Positions 26,960 to 37,154 of a DNA stretch of 64,000 nt are shown here, in pieces (position 1 is the first letter of the stretch; each line of letters begins with the position of its first letter). The notes under the pieces were generated by a model. It was not told the DNA's origin and ran no database searches. It saw nothing but the letters and a program-made list of their open reading frames with translations. A program made the position numbers and the translations under genes. This DNA is from Pycnococcus provasolii (taxonomy: Eukaryota; Chlorophyta; Pseudoscourfieldiophyceae; Pseudoscourfieldiales; Pycnococcaceae): assembly GCA_938743325.2 (NCBI GenBank), contig OW568888.1, forward strand, positions 248,001 to 312,000, read 5' to 3'.

Positions 26960-29270
26960 ATGGCGGCGCAACCTCCTTATGGTGGGGGGGGTGGTGGGGG
27001 TGGTGTGCCGTCGCCGTCGCCGAGAGGTAGTGGTGGTGCAAGTGGTGGTGGTGATTTTTCGATCGAGGGTGGTGGTGGTTCCTCGCGGCCGCGCTCGTAC
27101 CTCTCATCGGTCCCGCTCGTACAGCCTGCGGCAGCCTCACGCGTCTTCAGATCGGGATACTCGAACGTGTTCACCGTGCCCAAACATAGAGCAGGAGGAA
27201 CGCAAGATGCGACGGGGTCGTCAAACTCACAGGCAAAACAACCACCCAGAAGGCCGAGGGGAGGACTGGGCGCGGGAGCAGGCACGTATGCGCCACCAGC
27301 AGCGGCGGCGCCACCAAGGCCTAGAGTGGCGCCGTCCATGGCCAACTCGCCGAACCTGCCACCTGGACTCGCCAAGTACGGACTCATGCCGATTGGAGAG
27401 GAGGAGAGCCTGGGAACCAGCCTCGCCTCTAGCGGCGGGTCGAGCTTCAACAGCAGCATAGACAAGAGTGGCACCACCGCCGACGACCTCGAGTCAGCGC
27501 TGCAGCGCGTCGCGCAGGAGCGCGAACGAATCGAGCAGTCTATCGCAGCCGAGCGCGTTGAGTACGACGTGCACCGCGCCGAGGTGAGGCGGCGGCTCGC
27601 GTCCGTGGCGAGCGACCACTGCGTCGCGGTGACTGCAAGCGGGCCAGGATCTGCCAAAGCTCGCCGGCTCGCCGCTGACGTCGCAACTCTCGCCGAACAA
27701 CTCAGACAAGAGGAAGCGCTTTCCATGGCGCAGCTTGCGCGCGAACGTGAGAAGTGGGAAGAACTTCTGTCGCTCGAGCGCGAGGCGGCAGAACTCAGAC
27801 TTTATGCGATGCGCGTCGAACTACTCGAGGCTGAGGAGGCGGAAGCATCCATTAGAAAGCACGGTGCGGGCGCGTCTGTGACCATGTCCGCCGAAACCAC
27901 GGCGATGATGCAGCAGCTCAAGCAAATGCGCCGTCAGCTGAGACGGCAGATTGGTGCCGCCGCCGATTCTGGATCGAGCACGTCGCGCTCCAAGGCGGAC
28001 TCAGAAGACAGTGTTGCGCACCGGGAGGCGAAGAACTATGCGCGCGTATCCTCTGATGCGGCAAACCTTCTGCTTCACGGCCCTTTGAGGTCGAAATCGC
28101 ACCGCGTTGGCAAGCTCGTGACGAAGGCGTCGCTCGAGGGTGACAGGCCACCTTCGCCAGAGCTCACACCGACGGAGGCGGTGGAGGCATCGACGGCCAT
28201 CGACCGCAAGCTGCAGGAAGCTGGAGGTCTTGAGAAGCTGCTCAATGCCAACACCACCGGCGCTGGTGTCGCAACGGCGGCGGCTGGAAACGATCCGCCA
28301 CTTGCCATGAGTCGGCGATTCTGGACGAGTTCGCGTAATCCGAACGTGGAGCCGGAGCCCGCGACGAGACAGGAGGTGGAGGCGTACGCGGTATACCTGG
28401 GCATGGACATTGAAGCGGACCGCGACCTCCTGTGGATTGCGGAGAAGGCGTTGACCGCGCCTTTGCCAAGCGGTTGGGTAGAGTACCTCGATCCAGAAGG
28501 CAAGGAATTTTTCTACCACCGCGAAAGCAACATTTCATCATACGAACACCCAGTACGTAAACCTCTTAGCAGCCATGGCGCATTATAAACAACATGCACT
28601 AACGTTCTAACACACTAAATGACACAGATGGACGACCACTTTCGCGAACTCTACGCCGCACACCGCGCAAAGAATGCGGCTCCAGGTGCTGTCCTCAACG
28701 AGTCGCAAGTTAGCGGTGGATTTTCTCGCAAACTACGAGGCTTACCGAGTGGGCTCATCACGGCTGCACGGGGCCTGCCAGGTGGGCGCGCACCTCTCAC
28801 AATCAGCAAGAGATTTTGGTCGAGTTCACGCAACAAAGGTGAAGTGCCCGAACCGCCGACAAGGGATGAGATAGAGTACGTTTATGCACCTCTAAACAGT
28901 TCATTTAGAAACACAAAATGATAACGACTCACCTAACCTAAACACACGAAAATACAGAGAATATGCTACATATCTCGGCATGAATATCATGGAGGACGGC
29001 GATCTCCTGTGGATTGCTGAGAAGGCTTTGACGGCACCTTTGCCAGATGGCTGGATTGAATACCTGGATGTCGAAGGGAAGGAATTTTTCTGGTGCAAGG
29101 AGACAAACGTGTCATCTTATGAACAGTAAGTCTACCACTAACCACCCAAAACACAAAAAAAAAACAATCACTAACAACATGAACACACTACATAAAACAG
29201 TCCTATGGACCGTGAATATCGAGCCATGTATGCGAAGCACAAAGCCAGGAAAGGCAGTAGTGCCTATTAA
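26960..29270 (+). CDS. Protein with two CEP164-type WW modules and coiled coil
   Basis: Four exons (26960-28552, 28628-28875, 28958-29125, 29201-29270) give 692 residues. The N-terminus is Gly-rich and disordered, followed by helical coiled coil (~190-330, e.g. LQRVAQERERIEQSIAAER). Two copies of the same module occur: RFWTSSRN...EVEAYAVYLGMDIEADRDLLWIAEKALTAPLP then the WW domain GWVEYLDPEGKEFFYHRE...SSYEHP, and RFWSSSRN...YLGMNI then GWIEYLDVEGKEFFWCKE...SSYEHP, each followed by (M)D..(Y/F)R..Y. This 'DLLWIAE..L.APLP + WW + HP.D' arrangement is that of CEP164 and related centriole/cilium proteins of protists. Partner binding to Pro-rich ligands is the WW role; a basal-body job is an inference. 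The three introns are 75-82 nt. TGTAA at 29313-29317. Confidence 0.82.
29126..29200 (+). repeat. Introner-like short intron (WW-domain gene, third intron)
   Basis: 75 nt, beginning GTAAGTCTACCACTAACCAC (formamidase intron: GTAAGTCTACCACGAACCAT) and containing ACAATCACTAACAAC as in the CNNM intron. The two other introns of this gene share only the ACTAAC/CACACTAAA part. Confidence 0.65.
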
Positions 29271-29375
29271 GTTTAATTGAATTTGTACTGATATTTCGGA
29301 AAGTAATGTTACTGTAAAGTTTAATATATTCAATTGAAAAAAACGAGATTGGCCGGAAGGCGAGCTGAAATGGTA

Positions 29376-32300
29376 TCATTTCTTAGAGCTCAAGCGCCTC
29401 ATGAGTGTAAATTCCCCCATCTGAGCGATTGCCGATGACCCACTTCGGCTCAACATGGGTTGGTCGCGACTGGTGTCTCGCGTGTGCGTCATTCGACGCG
29501 AAGAGCGATTCCGTTCCAATTTCCTCGATCGCGATACGTTACGTGCCGCGGCAGCAGCCAAGCCGCGTCCAAAAAGTACAGCAACGTCGCGACGGTGCAA
29601 TGAACCAACATCGAGCGAATATGTGTGACTCGCATCTTGTCTATCGGTCAGCGTCACCTCCAGCATGATGTCCAACCTCCTCACAGGTTCTATGGCAAAG
29701 CCGTCCATGTAGTCGCTTCTGGCTTCGGTCAACTTTCCGCCAATACCGAATATGCCAGTACTGTGCCGCGCGAGCTTGCACTTTTCCTTTTCCACCTGCA
29801 GAAGGAATCTCTCGCCGCGGCGCGCGGGCAACGAACACTCGAATTTGTGCGATGCGGCTCTCATCAACTCGTCCACTTCACCCTTAATCTCAGGCTGTGT
29901 GGCCACGGTAGAAACACTCCTCGTGACCAGAGCGTGCGTGGACTCGACACCATCTTTCCTAATCGGACGGTGTACACAAAGGATTTCATTTCCGATGGAA
30001 TTGACCCACAGACGGTACTCGTTGCCACTGTACAACAATAACTGGTCATTCGTACGCCAGTCCACGACAGCCTTTGTCGATTCCGTGTAGCGTCGAATCA
30101 TTGTAGTTAAAGCAATCATCCTTGGACCGCCCTCCTCGTGAGCCTCCTTCGCCTCTTTCGCTAGCAAATCAAGAGTATTCGCGGTGATTTCATCCTGAAG
30201 CGCCTCCTCATCGCTGATACCAGCTATAGCGCATGTGAACCGATTTGAGACTTCGTCCTCAATATTATGCACATGTGACGCGCTGATCGGAGACATGCCA
30301 CGCGCCCGCCGTTTTCTATATTCCATAAGTTCGTCAAGCATGCAGTCAAAAGCCTTATCTGCACTTTTCGCCATGGCCAGTGCAATGAGTGTCGATGACC
30401 CGGTGCCAATGTATTCGGCAAGTTTTTGAGCCCCCGGTGTCACAAATCGCACAGCACCGGCATTCACGGTAGCCACAGCCACACGGAGATCGTTTGTTGT
30501 GATTTGCTCCCGCTCGAGCCAATGGCAAACAGAATCACCCTCCGTCCCTCCCTCATAATGCCAATCGGCAACCACCGTGCAGTGGTGATGGAAGTTGAGA
30601 GATTGGTCCACTATATTCACGAAGCTCCCGCTCGACTTTTCCCTCAAGCTCATCGTGCGCGTGCGAGGGGGAGCCTGTCGAATCGTAGACTCTGTGATTG
30701 CAGAGACTGACGAACCTGGACCAACTGCTGGTCTACCACGGGCATCCAAGACGCAAGCCTTGACGGACACTATCATTCCAACGCAGGACTTGTCGAGGGT
30801 GATTCTCGAAACGCCTTCCTCAATAGAAACCAGTACGAGTGGTGCACTGTTCTCCTTCGACGGGTCCGTTATCGACCATTCGTATCCAACTGTCGACGGG
30901 ACGGAAAGCTCGCGCAAGGCACTATCTGCAGATTCCTGTACCGTGCACTCTAGTCTGCCACCTTCCGAAAGGTTTCCGGAGATCGTGACGCCTGTAAGCA
31001 CCTTGGTGTGCTTTCCGATCATCGCGTCAAATATGCACAGCATGCTTTCGCCTGGCTCGCCATCAACGCGATGCGGCGTCACCAGGCATGCCAATTTATA
31101 TCCGAGGTCGTCGCGTGAACAAGTGTAGCTGCTATCCGTTGCATTGCTCACGAGCTTGGCGGATGACATCATCGTGGTAATCGGCCTTGCAGGCAAACTT
31201 CGCTTTGCTCGCTTGGACTTCGACGCAGCCCCTGCCACTTCCGTAGATATGCGAGCAAGCATTCCGGCAAACTCGACAAACGACATTGGGACCTGCATGT
31301 CTGCCGTAAGACTCTCGAACCTCTTGGAAATCTGAGAGACCACTTCACTCAATGGTTTCTTTGTCACCGCGCAGATTGTTTGCGCAATTTCATTCAGAAC
31401 ACCAGTGTCATTTTCCACGACGTCCTCGACGAGTGGCCGGATCGGCGCCAAAGCCGAGTGCGGTTTACCGGTGTGCTCCTGGAAGAAGAACTTCAAGGAA
31501 TGCAGACAACCGACAAGCGGCGAGGAATACACGGCAGCTGCATCAGCAGTAAGCTTGTCGGGTGGTAGAGCAGGTGGGAATTTCAAGTCACTCGGTGGCA
31601 AACGAATCCACTGATACGTCGCATTCCCAGGCAAGCCTCCCACGTGGCCGTGCACGACTGTTAGCACTGGCCAGGTGGTCGGCATGTTTCGACTCGGCGA
31701 TCCTGTCAAGCTATCAGGTGAAAGTACAGGGCTGAAGCCAGGGCTGCCAGGGCTAAGATCTTTCCGATCTCTTTCAGTGCGCTCAATCACAGCGAAGCAA
31801 ATTCTTGGTGCCGCTGGTGAGCAAGCTTGCGGTGAACTCGCAAACAACGGAGTGCCTTCAACGCCATCGTCGCGCACGGGAGTCCATCGGCAGACGAGAG
31901 ATCGGTGCACGCATCTGATATTGGGCGTGAGACTTCTCTGACTAGCCACTTGAAAGAATTTGGATGTTTCGTATCTCCGCACGATTCCCTCAGCCCCACC
32001 TTGGGTAGAAGCCGCCGCCGTTGTGTCGACAGCAAACCACGCAAACTTGCTCTCTCCCTGCTTGCCACCGCGATACGATATCTCGAGCGGCTCAATGGGA
32101 AACCCCTCCGTGGGTGCTTCGGAGGGAAGACTTAGCTTCAAGCCGTACGGGTGACCCGGCTTAATCGTAACGCAATCTGCTAACTCACGAATCCACACCA
32201 GCTCTCCGGTATCAGTCAATCGAGAAAACATGGTCATCGCAGGCCCGTCAACACGTTGATATGAAATCAATTTCCAGGGCTGCAATGATATCGCCAGGAT

Positions 32301-35300
32301 GGACCCCACGAGATCCGCGCTAATCACAAGTTCTTCATGTTCATTCGTTTCAAGGCGCTGGATTGTGTTTCCATTAGAGTCAATCTGCAACCATTCACTG
32401 GTCACATGAGCCGTTCGTACGTAGTCTTCGAGATGACTTTCCTCTGCACGTTCTATGCTGATCGCATCGGCCAAAACTCTCAGTCTCTTGTCCTCGGACA
32501 AATGTTCCAAGCGACATGCGGGGACAAACGAGGACTTGCCCGCATCGTAACACTCCACCTGTACGCCAGAAATTTCCGGCAGCAACGGTCGAATGTACAG
32601 CTGGGCCCGAATGGAAGCATCCTCATCCTCATTAGACGTAATTTTTCTAGCAGTGGTAAGCGAGCGTACGACGTACTCGACCGTGTCCCCCTCTTCCCCA
32701 TCGTCTCGGACGGGGGTAACCCGTACCACAAGGCGACAGTCAACTTCACGGTCGGTCAGGAGAATTGCGCTTCGCGCACCGTGGACAGAGATGGTCTCCT
32801 GCACAGTGCCCGCCGCAATCTCCTCTCGTGTGCCATCTTCATTCGTGATAAGCTTCATCCGTTTCCAAACGATCCGAGAGTTTCCTTCGCGCCCGCCGGA
32901 GTACTTCCAACTAGCTCTGATAATGCTGCCCTCGGTAAGATTTCCCCAAGCGCGCAAGCCAGAGGCGCGCGGAAGTGTTGGCTTCACGAACATACCATTG
33001 CCGACGGAATGACGAACGGAAGGACCCTCCACGCCATCGTTGCGAACTGGTACTACTTCCACCACAAGTCTTCGCCCACAGTCAGCATCCGAAAGAACGT
33101 ACGACGGACCTTCCGCAACAATCTCGTCACACTCTGATGTCTCGCTCTCATCCACGCTACGTAGCCACGTAATGCGCGATTCGCCTTCAATGCCACCATG
33201 ATACACATAGCTCGCCGTCAGCGTATTGCCCTCCGCAAGGCCACGTTCGGTCACAATGCCTTTTCTGCGTTCCTCGCTTCCATGTTCTTCCTGCTGTTGC
33301 ACGCCCATCAAATATCGCTGCAGGCCCGGACTCATCGCGGGAGATGAGATTGGATTGGTGCTGTCAGCACCACCATCTTCATAACTTGCTTCAACTTCGA
33401 TGGAAATCACATCAGGATCTGCTGGCGTGACCACATCCGGAGAGCAGACCACTACTGGCTGTCCTTCGCGACCGTCCAAGCGAACTGGCGTGTACACCAC
33501 CACAACATACTTTCCCACGGCTTCAAGCGGGACAGTGAATGTGCATCGCCTTGTTCGATTCTCCTCGCTGGTATCTTCGTCATCCTCATTTATTGTCGTT
33601 AATACGCCGTGAGTCCATAGGGCATGCATTCGCTCATACGACGGCGGCGGTGAAGCGTCGAGGTTCTCGGCGATGATGAGACTACTAAACCAGTCGAGGA
33701 ATCTGTCAGCTGGCGGTGGCTTGGACGTAAATGCAACAGACGCGTGACTTGCGCCCTCGTATCCACCTACGTAGTCCGCATACACCGCCACCTCGTCTGC
33801 TTCTCGCTGGCTCTTTGGATGCACAATCACTCTGTCAACGACATTAGGCTCCTTTGCCTTCACGGCTGCATTGTTTGCAATCCCTTCCGAGTAACACATC
33901 TCGCCTTGAACGCCGTCGTCGCGCACTGGAAGGAAAGCAAAGCGCACGGAACATCCAACATCGTCGGCACCGACAGTGTGCGTCATTAACCCCGCCGATT
34001 CTGGAATGGTCTCCCAATTCGAATCCGCGGCGCCACCCTTGCCCACAAGCGCCTTTCTTTCCCACGAGCACTCGCACTCGCCGCGGTATCCGCCACAGTA
34101 CACAACTTGTGCCGTGATGCTGTCACCTTCCCGTGCAGCACTTGTTTTTTGTCCGATGTTTTTCTTCTCAAGATCCACCGTGGAGTCGCCTCGGAAACGT
34201 GAGATTTCAAGGCTTTCCACGCCAGGTTGAGCTGGGAGCACAGTTCCAATTTCCTGAACAAATTCGACGCTCTGTTTTAAGCCTTTGGGGCAATATGCCA
34301 AGCCGACGCAGATGATGGTGTAACCCACATCTGCGAGGCTAAGTTGGTACGTGCTCACATCCGTGGCAAAGGACGTATCTGCAGCTTGGGTCTTCGCCAA
34401 TGCCTTAAACTTGGCAGAATTGTGCACCTTTCTTCTACCTCGGAACGCACGCGCTGTGACATCCTCAACATCGAGAGTTTCAGGATCACGTCGCCTCCAT
34501 TGATACTCAACGCGGCCTTCATTGCCTCTCCATTTTACAAGCGCGTGTGCTTGCAACTCGGTGCCCTCGATGAACATCTCACTCTCATCACTCATCTGTG
34601 ACTGCGATGTCACCAAACGCTCGGGAGTGCTGTCGAAAAACGACCAATTCTCTTGTACATCTGCGTGCAACGGATGACTGACTGGAGTCTCATCAGATGA
34701 TTTCTCATCAGATCTCTTCATCGCAAAGTGCAAGCTCACAATCTTCGGGTTCATCTTAAAAGCGACGACCTTTGTTTCGCTTGTGACGATGATAGGCGGC
34801 GAATCCTTCGGTAGGCAACGGTCGCCATTGTGTGTGAGAGGATCTACCGTCGCCCAAAGAAATGTGCCGACGTCATGTTCAGTGGGCACGTACATGGCAT
34901 CAAGAGAAGTTGGTGCATTGGCGATTGGCACCATGCCCGTGTGCGCCAAGTATCGGAACCACTGGACAGCACACTTAGCGACCGATCTTCCCGCGAAAGA
35001 TATGGAGATCTGTACAGGAGATCCGACGCGATGCTTCTGTGCAGCATCGTCATCGCCGCCGCCGCCGCCCTCGTTGCCGGCGTCGTCGTAATGATGGTTT
35101 TCAGTACCATCGAATACGATCTCAACATGTGGACGTTTGGCAACGTGCACGCGCGAGGTAAATAGGCCGTGCGCGGCAGGCAATTGCCTTCTCTGCATTT
35201 CCTTCATGCAAGCATCCAGCGCATCTTCCGTCGGCATTCGTCCAATCGCAGCCCAGTCCTCGAAACCTGATCGCGTAATCTCCGCGAGTACGGGCGGCAA

Positions 35301-36464
35301 GGCTGCGGCATCGTCGCGCGACGACTGCTTCACAGGAATGCCATTCACATTTTCTAGCATTTCGCCAAACAGGTGGCAAGCAGCGCGCAGATAGTCGCTG
35401 CTCATCTCATCCTCCTCCTTTCCCGCACTCAATCGTGCCTTGGCGAGAGCCGCATCGTCGTCATACGAAAGCGGGTTACGTCGCAAGTCGAGCGCATGCA
35501 GGCGAGGCATCGCGCACACGCCGTTCCAAGTCGCAATGTCGTTGTCCGCCAGCATGCACGCGGCTAGCGCGGGCAGCGACGGTATGCTGAAGTCTGGCCC
35601 AATTTGATTGTGACTTGCGATGAGCACGAGCAGATTTTGGAAAGATGGCAGGGTGCCAAGGCTGGTAATTTCGTTGTGACTGAGGTACAGCTGCGAGACG
35701 TTTGTGCACGTCGCCAGCACGGGCAGGTGGCTGTTGACGACACTGCTTGCCGTCAGGTCGAGGATGGTAACGTTGCTTCCCAGCGCCCCACTTTTGATTT
35801 GAGGTGGTACACTTGGGAGTTCACGCGCATACACGAACGCCGCCTGTTTCTCAGAGCTTGTTTGGTGCAACGTCGCCTTGCCTTGGTTTCGAAGTAGCCG
35901 TATGCGTCCTTCCGAGGCGTCTTTCTTCCGCCTTGCCGTTTCGGCATCCGCCTCCGTGTGCACGGGAATGTGCCTCGACGCGCGAGCGTACGGCTCGACG
36001 AAGTGTATGTACGTGCCCGGATCGTACGTGGTTTCAGCGGCGGCGGCAAAGAGCGGGTTGTCCTGCGACTGCATCGAGTGCATGGGGTTGGAGGTGTGCG
36101 ACCCCATGCGGCGTGGTTTCGGGGATGGCTGTCGCATCCCCGCAGTTGGCAGTGGCTGCGGTTGCTGCTGCGTACTTCTTCTTATAGCCGATGAAGTTGG
36201 AGCTGTGCGCGGCGTTGTTGCTGGTGCAGGTGTCGTCGACTTTCTGTGTGTTTTCTGCGAAAAAGAAGCCGTCGTCGTCGGAGTCAAAGAGTGTGGTGGT
36301 GTTCGCGCACCCCACACAGGCTTGCTTGCTGCAAGTTTCCTCCCAGCCACCATTGCAGGACTTTTTTGTTGCACCCGATGTGACACGGTGGATGCTGTTG
36401 TCGCCGATGTGTCCATGCCCGTGGCCACGGGACCAGGCGCGAAGAAGTCGAACTTGGTATCCAT
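29376..36464 (-). CDS. AIR9-like LRR / A9-repeat microtubule-associated protein
   Basis: 2362 residues in a single 7.1-kb exon, started at the ATG at 36464 (MDTKFDFFAPG). A disordered basic Ser/Thr/Pro-rich N-terminus (~1-200) precedes an LRR block (~232-345: LDLTASSVVNSHLPVL, VSQLYLSHNEITSLGTL, LHALDLRRNPLSYDD). From ~480 to the C-terminus comes a series of A9-type beta repeats. Each has a Y.GG..G.S...W core and ends in a P-V-R-x-D-G-x-x-G motif (PVRDDGVQGE, PVRLDGREGQ, PVRNDGVEGP, PVRDDGEEGD, PVRDDGVEGT, PHRVDGEPGE, PIRKDGVEST); about nine are visible. This is the architecture of plant AIR9, which decorates cortical microtubules and the preprophase band and cytokinetic site. Cytoskeletal function is inferred from that family. 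Convergent with the WW gene. Confidence 0.87.
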   Translation of the reverse strand: MDTKFDFFAPGPVATGMDTSATTASTVSHRVQQKSPAMVAGRKLAASKPVWGARTPPHSLTPTTTASFSQKTHRKSTTPAPATTPRTAPTSSAIRRSTQQQPQPLPTAGMRQPSPKPRRMGSHTSNPMHSMQSQDNPLFAAAAETTYDPGTYIHFVEPYARASRHIPVHTEADAETARRKKDASEGRIRLLRNQGKATLHQTSSEKQAAFVYARELPSVPPQIKSGALGSNVTILDLTASSVVNSHLPVLATCTNVSQLYLSHNEITSLGTLPSFQNLLVLIASHNQIGPDFSIPSLPALAACMLADNDIATWNGVCAMPRLHALDLRRNPLSYDDDAALAKARLSAGKEEDEMSSDYLRAACHLFGEMLENVNGIPVKQSSRDDAAALPPVLAEITRSGFEDWAAIGRMPTEDALDACMKEMQRRQLPAAHGLFTSRVHVAKRPHVEIVFDGTENHHYDDAGNEGGGGGDDDAAQKHRVGSPVQISISFAGRSVAKCAVQWFRYLAHTGMVPIANAPTSLDAMYVPTEHDVGTFLWATVDPLTHNGDRCLPKDSPPIIVTSETKVVAFKMNPKIVSLHFAMKRSDEKSSDETPVSHPLHADVQENWSFFDSTPERLVTSQSQMSDESEMFIEGTELQAHALVKWRGNEGRVEYQWRRRDPETLDVEDVTARAFRGRRKVHNSAKFKALAKTQAADTSFATDVSTYQLSLADVGYTIICVGLAYCPKGLKQSVEFVQEIGTVLPAQPGVESLEISRFRGDSTVDLEKKNIGQKTSAAREGDSITAQVVYCGGYRGECECSWERKALVGKGGAADSNWETIPESAGLMTHTVGADDVGCSVRFAFLPVRDDGVQGEMCYSEGIANNAAVKAKEPNVVDRVIVHPKSQREADEVAVYADYVGGYEGASHASVAFTSKPPPADRFLDWFSSLIIAENLDASPPPSYERMHALWTHGVLTTINEDDEDTSEENRTRRCTFTVPLEAVGKYVVVVYTPVRLDGREGQPVVVCSPDVVTPADPDVISIEVEASYEDGGADSTNPISSPAMSPGLQRYLMGVQQQEEHGSEERRKGIVTERGLAEGNTLTASYVYHGGIEGESRITWLRSVDESETSECDEIVAEGPSYVLSDADCGRRLVVEVVPVRNDGVEGPSVRHSVGNGMFVKPTLPRASGLRAWGNLTEGSIIRASWKYSGGREGNSRIVWKRMKLITNEDGTREEIAAGTVQETISVHGARSAILLTDREVDCRLVVRVTPVRDDGEEGDTVEYVVRSLTTARKITSNEDEDASIRAQLYIRPLLPEISGVQVECYDAGKSSFVPACRLEHLSEDKRLRVLADAISIERAEESHLEDYVRTAHVTSEWLQIDSNGNTIQRLETNEHEELVISADLVGSILAISLQPWKLISYQRVDGPAMTMFSRLTDTGELVWIRELADCVTIKPGHPYGLKLSLPSEAPTEGFPIEPLEISYRGGKQGESKFAWFAVDTTAAASTQGGAEGIVRRYETSKFFQVASQRSLTPNIRCVHRSLVCRWTPVRDDGVEGTPLFASSPQACSPAAPRICFAVIERTERDRKDLSPGSPGFSPVLSPDSLTGSPSRNMPTTWPVLTVVHGHVGGLPGNATYQWIRLPPSDLKFPPALPPDKLTADAAAVYSSPLVGCLHSLKFFFQEHTGKPHSALAPIRPLVEDVVENDTGVLNEIAQTICAVTKKPLSEVVSQISKRFESLTADMQVPMSFVEFAGMLARISTEVAGAASKSKRAKRSLPARPITTMMSSAKLVSNATDSSYTCSRDDLGYKLACLVTPHRVDGEPGESMLCIFDAMIGKHTKVLTGVTISGNLSEGGRLECTVQESADSALRELSVPSTVGYEWSITDPSKENSAPLVLVSIEEGVSRITLDKSCVGMIVSVKACVLDARGRPAVGPGSSVSAITESTIRQAPPRTRTMSLREKSSGSFVNIVDQSLNFHHHCTVVADWHYEGGTEGDSVCHWLEREQITTNDLRVAVATVNAGAVRFVTPGAQKLAEYIGTGSSTLIALAMAKSADKAFDCMLDELMEYRKRRARGMSPISASHVHNIEDEVSNRFTCAIAGISDEEALQDEITANTLDLLAKEAKEAHEEGGPRMIALTTMIRRYTESTKAVVDWRTNDQLLLYSGNEYRLWVNSIGNEILCVHRPIRKDGVESTHALVTRSVSTVATQPEIKGEVDELMRAASHKFECSLPARRGERFLLQVEKEKCKLARHSTGIFGIGGKLTEARSDYMDGFAIEPVRRLDIMLEVTLTDRQDASHTYSLDVGSLHRRDVAVLFGRGLAAAAARNVSRSRKLERNRSSRRMTHTRDTSRDQPMLSRSGSSAIAQMGEFTLMRRLSSKK

Positions 36465-36853
36465 GATATGGCGAAGCAGATCTGAAAAAAAAAAAAAAAA
36501 GCGAAATGCCTCGAGGTGAAAAAACCTCCTCACTCAGATAGGGATATGGCAGAGGAACTGAAAGCAGTCGGCACGAAGCACACGCGCGCTGACCAGTGGC
36601 CATAAGGCTGATGACCGTTGGGCAAGCGAGCACGTTCCATATTCGCCGGCGGTGATTCACGTGGTCAAGTTCGTGAATCGGTGAGTGCAACCACGTGTGT
36701 AACCTCTGCACTGTAATCGATGGTAAGAACTATGATATGTAGCCGTTTGCGACTTCCTCTCTCGTCGAGTGGTCGAGTGGGTCGAGGTCCGCGACACACA
36801 CACAACTCCATAGACACTCAACTTGCCCTTGGGCTGGAAAAGTAACCGCCGCC

Positions 36854-37150
36854 ATGGCCTGCCATGTGTGCTGTAACCGTCTTCATCGTCAGCATCAACG
36901 CGCACACTCCTTGCTCATGCTTACTCGATATCTAGGCACGCTCTTCCTATCAGTCGGTGGTGTGCTTGCCGGCCCACTCCCCTCCCACGTCCTCTTCACC
37001 GCACCGTGGACGCCCTTTGCTCGCGACGCCGTCCACTCAGTTATAACAAGAATCGTAAGTCTGCCGCGACGTTTCGGTGGGATGGTGACGTGGACGTGGC
37101 ATGACATGCCTTTGTTCGGACGTTACACAAATTATATTACATGTTGCTAA
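36854..37150 (+). CDS. Possible small secreted/membrane protein, unassigned
   Basis: An open frame of 98 residues starting MACHVCCNRLHRQ with one hydrophobic stretch (LTRYLGTLFLSVGGVLAGPL). A GTAAGT donor-like site at 37052 could instead make it the first exon of something else. No family is recognised. It lies between the start of the AIR9-like gene and the end of the next minus-strand gene, so it may be chance. The remainder of 36465-37154 holds a 17-base A run near 36484 and CACACACA, nothing else. Confidence 0.22.
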   Translation: MACHVCCNRLHRQHQRAHSLLMLTRYLGTLFLSVGGVLAGPLPSHVLFTAPWTPFARDAVHSVITRIVSLPRRFGGMVTWTWHDMPLFGRYTNYITCC

Positions 37151-37154
37151 CGAA

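Noticed and set aside
36760-36795. GTCGAGTGG/GGTCGAG segment resembling a tRNA T-arm/variable region
   Set aside because: No acceptor-stem pairing or anticodon arm can be drawn; no tRNA was found anywhere in the window.
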